Below are positions 15,045-21,667 of a stretch of 21,667 bases of DNA, piece by piece (position 1 is the stretch's first letter; the number at the start of each line of letters is the position of its first letter). The stretch spans positions 1 through 21,667 of the forward strand of contig JAEDIG010000031.1 in assembly GCA_016292545.1 (NCBI GenBank), in the 5' to 3' direction. The DNA is from Bacteroidaceae bacterium (GTDB taxonomy: Bacteria; Bacteroidota; Bacteroidia; Bacteroidales; Bacteroidaceae). Position numbers and translations under genes: made by a program. Under the pieces are notes generated by a model. It saw only the letters and a program-made list of their open reading frames with translations, made no database searches and was not told the origin of the DNA.

Positions 15045-15248
15045 AAAAAAATGGCTGCACTGGTGATGTGATGAAACTCCTTTATGACAGGATTTGAGGT
15101 GTCGCCTGCCTTTGTAATCCAGTTACTTTGCAGATATGGCACGCCATTGGCAGGTAAACTGTCCTCGGTTTCAATTATTTATTTGATGAGTATCCCTATC
15201 AAACCAGTGCAGCCTATGGGTCAAGACATCGCTTTGTCTCTTTTTCTT
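15045..15248 (-). ncRNA. ssrS: 6S-like small RNA (Bacteroidales-1 motif), candidate
   Basis: A consensus minus-strand promoter (15253-15284) fires into DNA with no open frame. Four helices nest in order: GGCTGCACTGGT (15053-15064) with 15203-15214, TGAAAC (15072-15077) with 15168-15173, GACAG (15086-15090) with 15159-15163, and CCTGCC (15105-15110) with 15149-15154. Read on the minus strand, the outer stem is followed by seven T (15051-15045), which gives a 3' end. The result is a rod about 200 nt long with a large internal loop, as in 6S RNA, which binds the housekeeping RNA polymerase and adjusts transcription in stationary phase. From memory, the Bacteroidales-1 RNA motif, thought to be the 6S RNA of this order, has a Bacteroidota promoter, ends in a terminator and usually lies next to rplT. 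Here rplT is about 7.4 kb away because the island lies between. Pairing was done by hand; the exact 5' end is uncertain. Confidence 0.68.
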
Positions 15249-15252
15249 GACA

Positions 15253-15284
15253 CAAAGTTAGTGCTATTTGCGCAAAGACACAAA
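15253..15284 (-). promoter_or_regulatory. Consensus promoter of the 6S-like RNA
   Basis: On the minus strand TTTG (15284-15281) is followed after 20 nt by TAACTTTG (15260-15253), matching both elements and the spacing of the Bacteroidota housekeeping promoter. The start site would be near 15248. It is one of only three promoters in the window with both boxes clear. Confidence 0.75.
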
Positions 15285-15310
15285 TTTTTCCACCTTTTTT
15301 TTGCAGGAAC

Positions 15311-15341
15311 TTTGCCATTTAATTTATTTTATATAAATTTG
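15311..15341 (+). promoter_or_regulatory. Consensus promoter for malQ
   Basis: TTTG (15311-15314), a 19-nt spacer and TAAATTTG (15334-15341) match the Bacteroidota -33/-7 consensus. Transcription would begin near 15347, giving a leader of about 55 nt before the malQ ATG. It diverges from the 6S-like RNA promoter, 26 nt away. Confidence 0.75.
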
Positions 15342-15402
15342 TAATCAGATTCATCAATTATACATATATTGAGCATAAAATACATAGACTAACATAAAGA
15401 CC

Positions 15403-18081
15403 ATGAACCTTCATTTTGCATTGCAATATCGGACAGCCTGGGGGCAAAGGCTCGATGTGGAACTGACTCTCAACAAACACCGCGAGATTACCACGGTGAC
15501 GAGCTTTCCGATGGAAACAGAGGATGGTGTGCATTGGCATGCCGATGTGAAAATGTCGGCAAAGGAACTTGTTTCCTTTGCATACCAGTATGTTGTGCGT
15601 GCGGGAGAGGATACGCTGCGCCGGGAATGGAATCTGGTGGAGCGCCGTTATCCTGCTGCCGATCTGGATTTCCATTTCCCGGACTTCTGGCGCGACATTC
15701 CCAAACTCAACCATCTCTATAGCGCGGCATATTCGGGCTGTGTGACACATTTTGTGCCCCAGCCTGCACAGTTCGTCTATTTCCAGCAAACACTGATATT
15801 CCGTGTGCTTGCCCCCCAACTGAAGAAAGGACAGCGTCTGGCCATCATCGGCAGCCAGCCCCCTTTGGGCGCATGGGATGTGCATCGCTATTTGCCTATG
15901 CAGCCTGCTGGCATCGATGAATGGGTGATCAGCCTGAGTGCTTCGGGGCTTTACCTGCCATTTGAGTATAAGTATGTGGTGGTGGACGAGGCTACAGGTG
16001 AGCTGTCGGAATGGGAAGGAGGAGAAAACAGACTCAGTCCGTCGGGCGTGTTGCAATCGGGCAGTGTGGTGGCCATTTGCGATCAGGAGGTCCGTCTGGA
16101 TACTGACCGTTGGAAGGCTGCGGGTGTAGTGGTGCCCCTGTTCTCGCTTCGTACCACGAACAGCCAGGGTGTGGGTGACTTCAGCGACCTCAAGATGATG
16201 GCCGACTGGGCACATTCCACGGGGCTGAGTGTGGTGCAACTGCTACCCATCTACGACACCATACAGACACACACATGGACCGACTGCTACCCTTATAACA
16301 GCATCAGCATCTATGCCTTGCATCCCATGTATGTGGACCTGCAGCGACTGCCTCCCGTTAATGATGCCTCCTTTATGCTGGAATACGAAAAGCAGCGGCG
16401 CGCCCTCAATGCCTTGCCCAAGGTGGACTATGAGGGCGTGAACAAGCTGAAGAGTGATTATCTGCACCGGATATTCGACCAGCAGTGGCGTTATCTGCAG
16501 AACGATGCGGAATACAATAAGTTCTACAACGAGAATGAGTGGTGGCTCACACGCTATGCTGCGTTCTGCATGCTGCGCGACCGCTATCACACCTGCGATT
16601 TCCGCCATTGGCCCCGCTATTCCGAATTTCAGGAAGAAACCATCCTCCACATGGTGGAGAAGCACAGAAAGGAGATACATTATTATATATATGTACAGTA
16701 CCTGCTCGACAAACAGCTCACCGAGGCCACCACATACGCCCGTAGTATGGGCGTGGTGCTGAAAGGCGACATACCCATTGGCATCAGCAAATGCAGTGTG
16801 GAGGCATGGACCATGCCCGAATATTTCCATCTCAACAGTCAGGCGGGTGCACCGCCGGATGCGTTCAGTGCAGATGGCCAGAACTGGGGATTCCCCACCT
16901 ACAACTGGGCACGCATGGCAGCGGACGGCTACCAGTGGTGGAGGGACCGCATGCAGCGGATGGCGCGCTACTTTGATGCCTATCGCATCGACCATGTATT
17001 GGGATTCTTCCGCATCTGGGAGATACCCCAGGATTGTGTGAATGCCCTGCTGGGACATTTCTCGCCGGCTTTGCCCCTGACGGAAGAAGAAATCCGCCAG
17101 TATGGTTTCGCCTTTGACCCGGCTGTTCATGCACGGCCCTATATCACGGACGAGGTGCTGGAGAAAATCTTCGGTACGCATGCAGCGGAGATACGTGCCA
17201 CCTGTCTCCAAGAGACGGGCAACAGCTATCAGCTGAAGCCGGAGTATGACACGCAACGCAAGGTGGAGGCCGTCTTTGCAGGATGTGCCGACGACTTGTC
17301 CTTGATGGTGCGTGACGGACTCTACCGGCTTGTCGGCAATGTGCTGTTTGTGGCAGATCCCAATGACGAGACGCTGTATCATCCGCGTATCAATGCCGTG
17401 GATACATACGCCTACAAGGCATTGCCCGTAGACCAGCGTGAAGCATTCGGCCGCCTGCACGAATATTACTTCTATCATCGCCATAATGACTTCTGGCGCG
17501 AGGAAGCCATGAAGAAGTTGCCGGCTCTGGTGGGAAGCACCAACATGCTGGTGTGTGCAGAAGATTTGGGTATGGTGCCCTCGTGTGTGGCTCCGGTGAT
17601 GAGCGACCTGCGCATGCTTTCGCTCGAAATACAGGCCATGCCCAAGGCACTTGGCCTGGAGTTTGGCAAGCTGGAGGAGAATCCTTACCTGAGCGTGAGC
17701 ACCCTCTTCACCCACGACATGCCCACGCTGAGGGAATGGTGGGAGGAAGATGCCAAGCGTGCACAGTCCTACTACAACCATGTGCTGCTCCACGACGGAA
17801 AGGCACCGGAGGTGTTGCCGGGATGGCTGGCAGAGGAAATCGTGGCCCGTCATCTTTATTGTCCCAGTATGCTGTGCCTGATTAGCTTGCAGGACTGGCT
17901 GTCAATCGATGAAGCGCTACGCTATCCCAATCCGGCCGAGGAACGAATCAACATACCTGCCATTGCCCAGCACTATTGGCGCTATCGTATGCACCTGAAC
18001 ATAGAGGACCTGTTGCAGGCGGAGCGTTTTAATGCACGTGTGGCCGAACTGGTGCGGCGTGGTAACAGAAAAGGGGCATAG
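15403..18081 (+). CDS. malQ: 4-alpha-glucanotransferase (GH77) with two N-terminal CBM20 domains
   Basis: The enzyme moves alpha-1,4-glucan segments between maltodextrins in starch or glycogen use, probably in the cytoplasm, since there is no signal peptide. The 892 residues hold two starch-binding CBM20-type domains (about 1-100 and 127-220; the second shows IGSQPPLGAWD) and then a GH77 barrel. The catalytic residues are the nucleophile Asp530 in YRIDHVLGFF, the acid/base Glu720 in VCAEDLGM, and Asp772 in FTHDMPT. This tandem-CBM20 form is like plant DPE2 and is common in Bacteroidota; it is longer than the roughly 700-residue enteric MalQ. The DUF5009 gene follows after 3 nt, so the two are co-transcribed from the promoter at 15311-15341. 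Confidence 0.95.
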   Translation: MNLHFALQYRTAWGQRLDVELTLNKHREITTVTSFPMETEDGVHWHADVKMSAKELVSFAYQYVVRAGEDTLRREWNLVERRYPAADLDFHFPDFWRDIPKLNHLYSAAYSGCVTHFVPQPAQFVYFQQTLIFRVLAPQLKKGQRLAIIGSQPPLGAWDVHRYLPMQPAGIDEWVISLSASGLYLPFEYKYVVVDEATGELSEWEGGENRLSPSGVLQSGSVVAICDQEVRLDTDRWKAAGVVVPLFSLRTTNSQGVGDFSDLKMMADWAHSTGLSVVQLLPIYDTIQTHTWTDCYPYNSISIYALHPMYVDLQRLPPVNDASFMLEYEKQRRALNALPKVDYEGVNKLKSDYLHRIFDQQWRYLQNDAEYNKFYNENEWWLTRYAAFCMLRDRYHTCDFRHWPRYSEFQEETILHMVEKHRKEIHYYIYVQYLLDKQLTEATTYARSMGVVLKGDIPIGISKCSVEAWTMPEYFHLNSQAGAPPDAFSADGQNWGFPTYNWARMAADGYQWWRDRMQRMARYFDAYRIDHVLGFFRIWEIPQDCVNALLGHFSPALPLTEEEIRQYGFAFDPAVHARPYITDEVLEKIFGTHAAEIRATCLQETGNSYQLKPEYDTQRKVEAVFAGCADDLSLMVRDGLYRLVGNVLFVADPNDETLYHPRINAVDTYAYKALPVDQREAFGRLHEYYFYHRHNDFWREEAMKKLPALVGSTNMLVCAEDLGMVPSCVAPVMSDLRMLSLEIQAMPKALGLEFGKLEENPYLSVSTLFTHDMPTLREWWEEDAKRAQSYYNHVLLHDGKAPEVLPGWLAEEIVARHLYCPSMLCLISLQDWLSIDEALRYPNPAEERINIPAIAQHYWRYRMHLNIEDLLQAERFNARVAELVRRGNRKGA

Positions 18082-18084
18082 GAC

Positions 18085-19221
18085 ATGACAGATACGAAAA
18101 AGCAGCGACTGGCCTCCTTGGATGTATTGAGAGGCTTTGACCTATTTTGTCTGGTGGGCCTGGAGGGCATCCTCCACCCCTTGGCACGGGCTATCGATAA
18201 ACCATGGTTCGACGCGTTCATGTGGAATTTCTCCCATGTGGAGTGGGAGGGATTCTCGCCCTGGGACCTGGTGATGCCCTTGTTCCTGTTCATGTCGGGC
18301 GTGTCCATCCCCTTTGCCCTAGGGCGTTACAAGGGTGGGGCAGACAAGGCCACCTTCTTTCGCCGCATTCTCAAGCGTGTGGTCCTGCTGTGGATTTTCG
18401 GCATGATGTGCCAGGGCAATCTGCTGGGGCTCAATCCGGACCGCATATACCTTTTCTCCAATACCCTTCAGTCTATCGCCGTGGGCTATCTGGTGGCGGC
18501 GCTGCTGTTTGTCTACACCTCTTGGCGGGTGCAGCTGGCTGTGGGCGCAGGCTTCCTGCTCACTTATTGGGGACTGATGCAGGGGGTGGAAGTCCAGGGA
18601 TTTGGTGGAGGCCAATACACACCTGATGCCAATCTGGCGGAGTGGATTGACCGCGTAGTGCTGGGACGGTTCAGGGATGGCGCGTATGTGGAGGATGGCA
18701 GTGTGGTGTTTGCACCCTGGTATCGCTACACATGGATTCTCAGCAGTATCAACTTTGCCGTCACTGTGATGACGGGAGTATGGGCAGGCATGTTGCTGCG
18801 CATATCTCGCATCAATGCCAATCGCAAGGCGCTTGTCCTGTGTGCTGCAGGTGTGGCCATGGCGGCTGTGGGCTGGCTTTGGCATCCTTTCCTGCCTGTC
18901 ATAAAGAAGATTTGGACCAGCTCGATGGTGATGGTGAGCAGCGGCTATTGCCTGATGCTCATGGGCCTGGTGTATTATCTGGTGGACTGCCGTGGCTACA
19001 GGCGCGGCACCGAGTGGCTCAAGGTGTATGGCATGAACTCCATTGCGGCCTACATGATGGCCCAGTGTGTGAATTTCCGCAGCATCAGCACCTCCTGGAG
19101 CTACGGTCTGGAACAATATGTGGGCGATTTCTATCCCGCGCTCGTGGCCACCTCCAACAGTGTGATTCTCTACCTCATCCTGTGGATGATGTATAAGAAG
19201 GGCATATTCCTGAAAGTGTGA
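18085..19221 (+). CDS. DUF5009 / HGSNAT-like membrane acyltransferase
   Basis: This 378-residue polytopic membrane protein starts with LASLDVLRGFDLF and carries HVEWEGFSPWDLVMPLFLF followed by MSGVSIPFAL. These are the signatures of the DUF5009 family, related to NagX and to human heparan-alpha-glucosaminide N-acetyltransferase, which moves an acetyl group across a membrane onto an amino sugar. About ten hydrophobic segments are visible. It begins 3 nt after malQ and so shares its transcript, which suggests a link to glycan metabolism, but the substrate cannot be read from sequence. It could equally be a general envelope acetyltransferase. Confidence 0.85.
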   Translation: MTDTKKQRLASLDVLRGFDLFCLVGLEGILHPLARAIDKPWFDAFMWNFSHVEWEGFSPWDLVMPLFLFMSGVSIPFALGRYKGGADKATFFRRILKRVVLLWIFGMMCQGNLLGLNPDRIYLFSNTLQSIAVGYLVAALLFVYTSWRVQLAVGAGFLLTYWGLMQGVEVQGFGGGQYTPDANLAEWIDRVVLGRFRDGAYVEDGSVVFAPWYRYTWILSSINFAVTVMTGVWAGMLLRISRINANRKALVLCAAGVAMAAVGWLWHPFLPVIKKIWTSSMVMVSSGYCLMLMGLVYYLVDCRGYRRGTEWLKVYGMNSIAAYMMAQCVNFRSISTSWSYGLEQYVGDFYPALVATSNSVILYLILWMMYKKGIFLKV

Positions 19222-19298
19222 CAAAACAATTCTTCATCCATTTGACCCTTTTTTCCTATGGACAGTAGCTGTTCAGCCAAAGAGAAAACCCTTATTCG

Positions 19299-19313
19299 CG
19301 CCCAGAAAGGGCG
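19299..19313 (+). terminator. Short GC hairpin after the DUF5009 gene, weak terminator candidate
   Basis: CGCCC (19299-19303) pairs with GGGCG (19309-19313) around a 5-nt loop, followed only by TTCTTA. It lies in the 145-nt gap between the two acyltransferase genes. The stem is short and the T-run poor. Confidence 0.25.
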
Positions 19314-19366
19314 TTCTTACCCATTGTCATATTGTCCTTACTGAAATTAATCGTCGAATAGTTACT

Positions 19367-20533
19367 ATGAACAACAACAACATCCAGCGAGACAGCCGTC
19401 TTGACCTGATTCGTCTTGTGGCGTTTTTCTTGCTGATTCTGTGCCATGCCTGCGACCCCTTTAATGCAGCCGCCACCTACGGGGCAGGCGAGGCCAATCC
19501 CGATTTCACCTACTGGGGCGCAGTGTGGGGTGCGCTTTCCCGACCCTGTGTGCCTCTGTTTGTGATGCTCACGGGAGCACTCCTGTTGGGCAGGAAGCCC
19601 GCGGGCGATGAAAACCCTGCGCTCATGCCTTTCTACCGACGACGCATACTGCGGGTGCTGTGGCCTTTCATCATTTGGTCTGTGGCCTATTATATCTTCC
19701 CTTGGGTGTTGGGGCTTGCGGGCTATGGCACAGACGCTGTGATCTGTTTCTTCCCCTGGATTGAAACCACCGACCAGTCGCTCACTCCAGTGATAGGCCG
19801 TATTGCACAGATGCCCTACAACTTCAGTTATGCAGCCTGCCACATGTGGTATATCTACATGCTCATCGGGCTCTACCTCTATCAGCCCATTTTTGACAGC
19901 TGGGTGCAGCGGGCCACGCGCCGCCAAAAGGAAGCCTTCCTGCTACTGTGGGGCGTCTCGCTGTTCCTGCCCTACCTGACAGAGTTTGTTTCACACTATA
20001 ATTTCGGCACGTGCGACTGGAACGCTTATGGAACCTTCTATTATTTTGCCGGTTTCAATGGCTATTTGCTCCTGGGCCATTATCTCTACAGCTATGTGGA
20101 GTGGCCAGTGCACCGTTCGCTTGCCATGGCCATCCCCTTGTTCGTGGCAGGATATATGGTCAACCTGTCGGGCTATCGCTATGTCCTCACATTCGACCAT
20201 CCCACAGCGTTGCAGGTGGAACTCTTCTGGACATACTGTACACCCAATGTGGTGATGATGGCGGTGGCCTTGTTCGTGGTGCTTCTGTCGGTGAAAGCCG
20301 GTGGCATTCCCTTCCGCCGACAACTGGCCCATCTCACGCTTTGCGGCTTTGGCATCTATATGGTCCACTATTTCTTTGTGGGCCCGCTCTTTGCCGTTGT
20401 CTCTGATTGGGGTGTCCCTGTAGCCCTTCGCGTGCCGTTCACCACCGTGCTGGTGTTTGTCGCCACGTGGGTCGTGGTGGCACTGCTGCATCGGTTGCTG
20501 GGTCAGAAATCCGGCCGTGTGATACTAGGCTAA
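19367..20533 (+). CDS. Acyltransferase 3 family membrane protein
   Basis: This 388-residue polytopic protein opens with RLDLIRLVAFFLLILCHACD, the first helix of the acyltransferase-3 family with its conserved Arg16 and His27. SRPCVPLFVMLTGALLLGR follows in the second helix. About ten TM segments continue to the end. The family carries acyl groups across the membrane to sugars of lipopolysaccharide, capsule or peptidoglycan (OatA- and WecH-like); the substrate here is unknown. It is on the same strand as the DUF5009 gene but 145 nt away, and no good TAnnTTTG box was found, so its transcription is unclear. It is not a copy of the DUF5009 protein; the two belong to different families of similar topology. 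Confidence 0.87.
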   Translation: MNNNNIQRDSRLDLIRLVAFFLLILCHACDPFNAAATYGAGEANPDFTYWGAVWGALSRPCVPLFVMLTGALLLGRKPAGDENPALMPFYRRRILRVLWPFIIWSVAYYIFPWVLGLAGYGTDAVICFFPWIETTDQSLTPVIGRIAQMPYNFSYAACHMWYIYMLIGLYLYQPIFDSWVQRATRRQKEAFLLLWGVSLFLPYLTEFVSHYNFGTCDWNAYGTFYYFAGFNGYLLLGHYLYSYVEWPVHRSLAMAIPLFVAGYMVNLSGYRYVLTFDHPTALQVELFWTYCTPNVVMMAVALFVVLLSVKAGGIPFRRQLAHLTLCGFGIYMVHYFFVGPLFAVVSDWGVPVALRVPFTTVLVFVATWVVVALLHRLLGQKSGRVILG

Positions 20534-20537
20534 ATCA

Positions 20538-20600
20538 GAGAAGATATACTTACTTGGCCCGAGAAGTAGTACTTACTTGGCCGATGAAGTATATCTTCTC
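20538..20600. repeat. Palindromic element enclosing a 22-bp tandem repeat
   Basis: GAGAAGATATACTT (20538-20551) and AAGTATATCTTCTC (20587-20600) are perfect 14-nt inverted arms. Two 22-bp units (20547-20568 and 20570-20591) start with TACTTACTTGGCC and end with AAGTA, differing at three bases between; each unit is itself bounded by TACTT/AAGTA. It begins 5 nt after the acyltransferase stop. It could act as a two-way transcription stop or be a dispersed repeat. Confidence 0.7.
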
Positions 20601-20639
20601 CGAAAAACAAGCTGTACTGGCTTGATTTATATTCAATCG

Positions 20640-20671
20640 TTTGCTCTACTCAGATAAAATATGTAACTTTG
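20640..20671 (+). promoter_or_regulatory. Consensus promoter for the Dabb gene (and possibly hisG)
   Basis: TTTG (20640-20643), a 20-nt spacer and TAACTTTG (20664-20671) match the Bacteroidota consensus. The start site would be near 20677, 18 nt before the ATG at 20695, which rules out the upstream in-frame start at 20641. Confidence 0.75.
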
Positions 20672-20694
20672 CAGGGAGAAAACTATCAGAAGAT

Positions 20695-20994
20695 ATGGTA
20701 AAGCATACGGTTTTGTTCCAGTTGCGTGCCGATTTGGAGCCGCAGCAGAAGGCGGAAGTGATAGAACACTTTCGTCAGGGCATTATGGAATTGCCCGCCC
20801 GGATTGCCTGTATCAGGCATATAGAAGTGGGATTCAACATCAATCCGATGGAGAAGTTCGACATTGCATTGTGTGGTGAGTTTGATTCATTGTCCGATGT
20901 GGACACATACGCCCGACATCCCCTTCATGTGGCTGTGGCAGCGGAACTCAAGCCGTATGTCTCTTCCAGGTCTTGTACGGACTATGAAATATAG
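20695..20994 (+). CDS. Stress-responsive alpha/beta-barrel (Dabb) domain protein
   Basis: This is a 99-residue single-domain protein. MVKHTVLFQLR, then a helix ending MELPARIACIRHIEVGFN, and later FDIALCGEFDSLSDVDTYARHPLHVAV are the pattern of the Dabb family (PF07876), a dimeric ferredoxin-like fold. Bacterial members are small cytoplasmic proteins, mostly of unknown function, some stress-linked. The start was chosen by the promoter at 20640-20671; an upstream ATG in frame would lie before the transcript start. hisG follows after 43 nt without an obvious promoter of its own, so the two may be co-transcribed. Confidence 0.88.
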   Translation: MVKHTVLFQLRADLEPQQKAEVIEHFRQGIMELPARIACIRHIEVGFNINPMEKFDIALCGEFDSLSDVDTYARHPLHVAVAAELKPYVSSRSCTDYEI

Positions 20995-21037
20995 TCCCTA
21001 ATATTAAATTATTTTCTCGAACAAATTATCAGACAAC

Positions 21038-21664
21038 ATGTTACGTATTGCCGTACAGAGCAAGGGACGCCTGTTTGAAGACACCATGGCACTGCTTGCC
21101 GAAGCAGACATCAAGGTGGGAAGCAGCAAGCGCACCCTTTTGGTGAAAAGCAGTAATTTTCCAGTAGAAATCCTATATCTGCGCGATGACGACATTCCGC
21201 AGAGTGTGGCCAGTGGAGTGGCCGACCTTGGCATAGTGGGACAGAATGAATTTGAGGAGCGGGCCGAGAATGCCCGTGTGGTGAGGCCCTTGGGCTTCAG
21301 CAAGTGCCGTCTCAGCCTGGCCATCCCCAAGGCCGTGAACTATGAAGGCCTGCCTTGGTTTGAGGGCAAGAAGATAGCCACCTCCTATCCCAATATCCTT
21401 CGTCGTTTCATGCAGCAGCATGGGGTGAATGCCGAGATTCATGTGATAACAGGCTCGGTGGAGATTAGTCCGGGCATAGGACTGGCCGATGCCATCTTTG
21501 ATATTGTGAGCAGTGGCAGCACATTGGTGAGCAACAACCTGAGCGAGGTGGAGGTGGTGATGCAGAGCGAGGCCCTGCTCATTGCCAACCCCAATCTGGA
21601 TGCCGAAAAACAGGCCATCCTCGATGAACTGCTTTTCCGCATAGAGGCCGTAAAGGCAGCATAG
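21038..21664 (+). CDS. hisG: ATP phosphoribosyltransferase, catalytic domain, ends early at TAG
   Basis: HisG joins ATP and PRPP in the first step of histidine synthesis. The 208 residues show the full catalytic part: MLRIAVQSKGRLFEDT, GVADLGIVG, LGFSKCRLSLAIP and the PRPP site EISPGIGLADAIFDIVSSGS (143-162). Bacteroidota HisG, as I recall, is the long form of about 280 residues, with a C-terminal regulatory domain for histidine feedback. Here an in-frame TAG (21662-21664) falls at the domain junction, right after EAVKAA. Relatives continue there with Glu-Asp; the base change GAG to TAG followed by GAC would produce exactly this. It may be a nonsense mutation, a sequence error or a genuine short form. 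Only three bases follow, so the frame beyond cannot be tested. Confidence 0.9.
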   Translation: MLRIAVQSKGRLFEDTMALLAEADIKVGSSKRTLLVKSSNFPVEILYLRDDDIPQSVASGVADLGIVGQNEFEERAENARVVRPLGFSKCRLSLAIPKAVNYEGLPWFEGKKIATSYPNILRRFMQQHGVNAEIHVITGSVEISPGIGLADAIFDIVSSGSTLVSNNLSEVEVVMQSEALLIANPNLDAEKQAILDELLFRIEAVKAA

Positions 21665-21667
21665 GAC

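Noticed and set aside
15053..15214. Miniature transposon (MITE) bounded by 12-bp inverted repeats
   Set aside because: Further helices nest inside in order, and there is a promoter on one side and a T-run on the other. This is the pattern of an RNA gene, and no target duplication was seen.
15045..15248. SRP RNA or tmRNA as the identity of the small RNA
   Set aside because: The SRP apical-loop motif (GGAAG-type with its partner) was not found, and the length is too short for tmRNA with no tag frame or tRNA-like ends.
16243..17853. Long minus-strand frame (536 codons) opposite malQ
   Set aside because: A shadow of the GH77 domain, with no motifs of its own.
1..21667. CRISPR arrays, rRNA and tRNA genes, transposase-type insertion sequences
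   Set aside because: No regularly spaced repeats longer than two units, no tRNA cloverleaf or rRNA sequence, and no DDE transposase were recognised on either strand by eye.

Overview
The window looks like a chromosomal segment from a Bacteroidales bacterium, most likely Prevotella-like. Three things point there. The promoters match the Bacteroidota form (-33 TTTG, -7 TAnnTTTG). The order SPOR lipoprotein, ruvX, def, TPR protein, thrS, infC, rpmI, rplT matches the Bacteroidales arrangement as I remember it. The carbohydrate and membrane genes on the right (CBM20-GH77 MalQ, DUF5009 acyltransferase) are also typical of the order.

Layout. (1) 1-421, minus strand: a YtxH-type envelope protein followed by the start of a holin/YqjE-like membrane protein, with their promoter at 454-461. 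(2) 557-4093, plus strand: a tight operon of SPOR lipoprotein, ruvX, def and an exported TPR protein, ending in an inverted repeat. (3) 4169-7642, plus strand: the translation operon thrS-infC-rpmI-rplT, with its own promoter, a second -7 box on the thrS stop codon, hairpins in both gaps around rpmI, and a clear intrinsic terminator after rplT. (4) 7643-15044: an accessory island. It has a AAA-ATPase/PD-(D/E)XK gene with an operator-like palindrome at its start site, an orphan AT-rich lipoprotein gene, and, on the minus strand, two tandem tyrosine recombinases followed by a two-TM membrane protein. Long noncoding flanks carry G/C-run repeats in opposite orientation and shared GTTCCC words. (5) 15045-15284, minus strand: a promoter followed by about 200 nt that fold as nested helices and end in a T-run. 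I read this as the Bacteroidales 6S-like RNA (Bacteroidales-1 motif), which from memory usually sits next to rplT. (6) 15311-20533, plus strand: malQ, a DUF5009 acyltransferase and an acyltransferase-3 membrane protein. (7) 20538-21667: a palindromic and tandem repeat, a Dabb-domain protein with a good promoter, and hisG, which stops early next to the window edge.

How it fits together. Regions 2 and 3 are housekeeping genes for translation: tRNA charging, initiation, two large-subunit proteins, N-formyl removal and rRNA maturation. The island appears to have entered the short space between rplT and the 6S-like RNA, separating a usual pair of neighbours by about 7.4 kb. Its recombinases are its likely mobility genes, but no attachment sites could be proven by eye. 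The most informative observations are the 6S-like RNA, the island position, the tandem recombinase module with a hairpin that can cover its ribosome binding site, and the in-frame TAG that ends hisG at the junction between its catalytic and regulatory domains.
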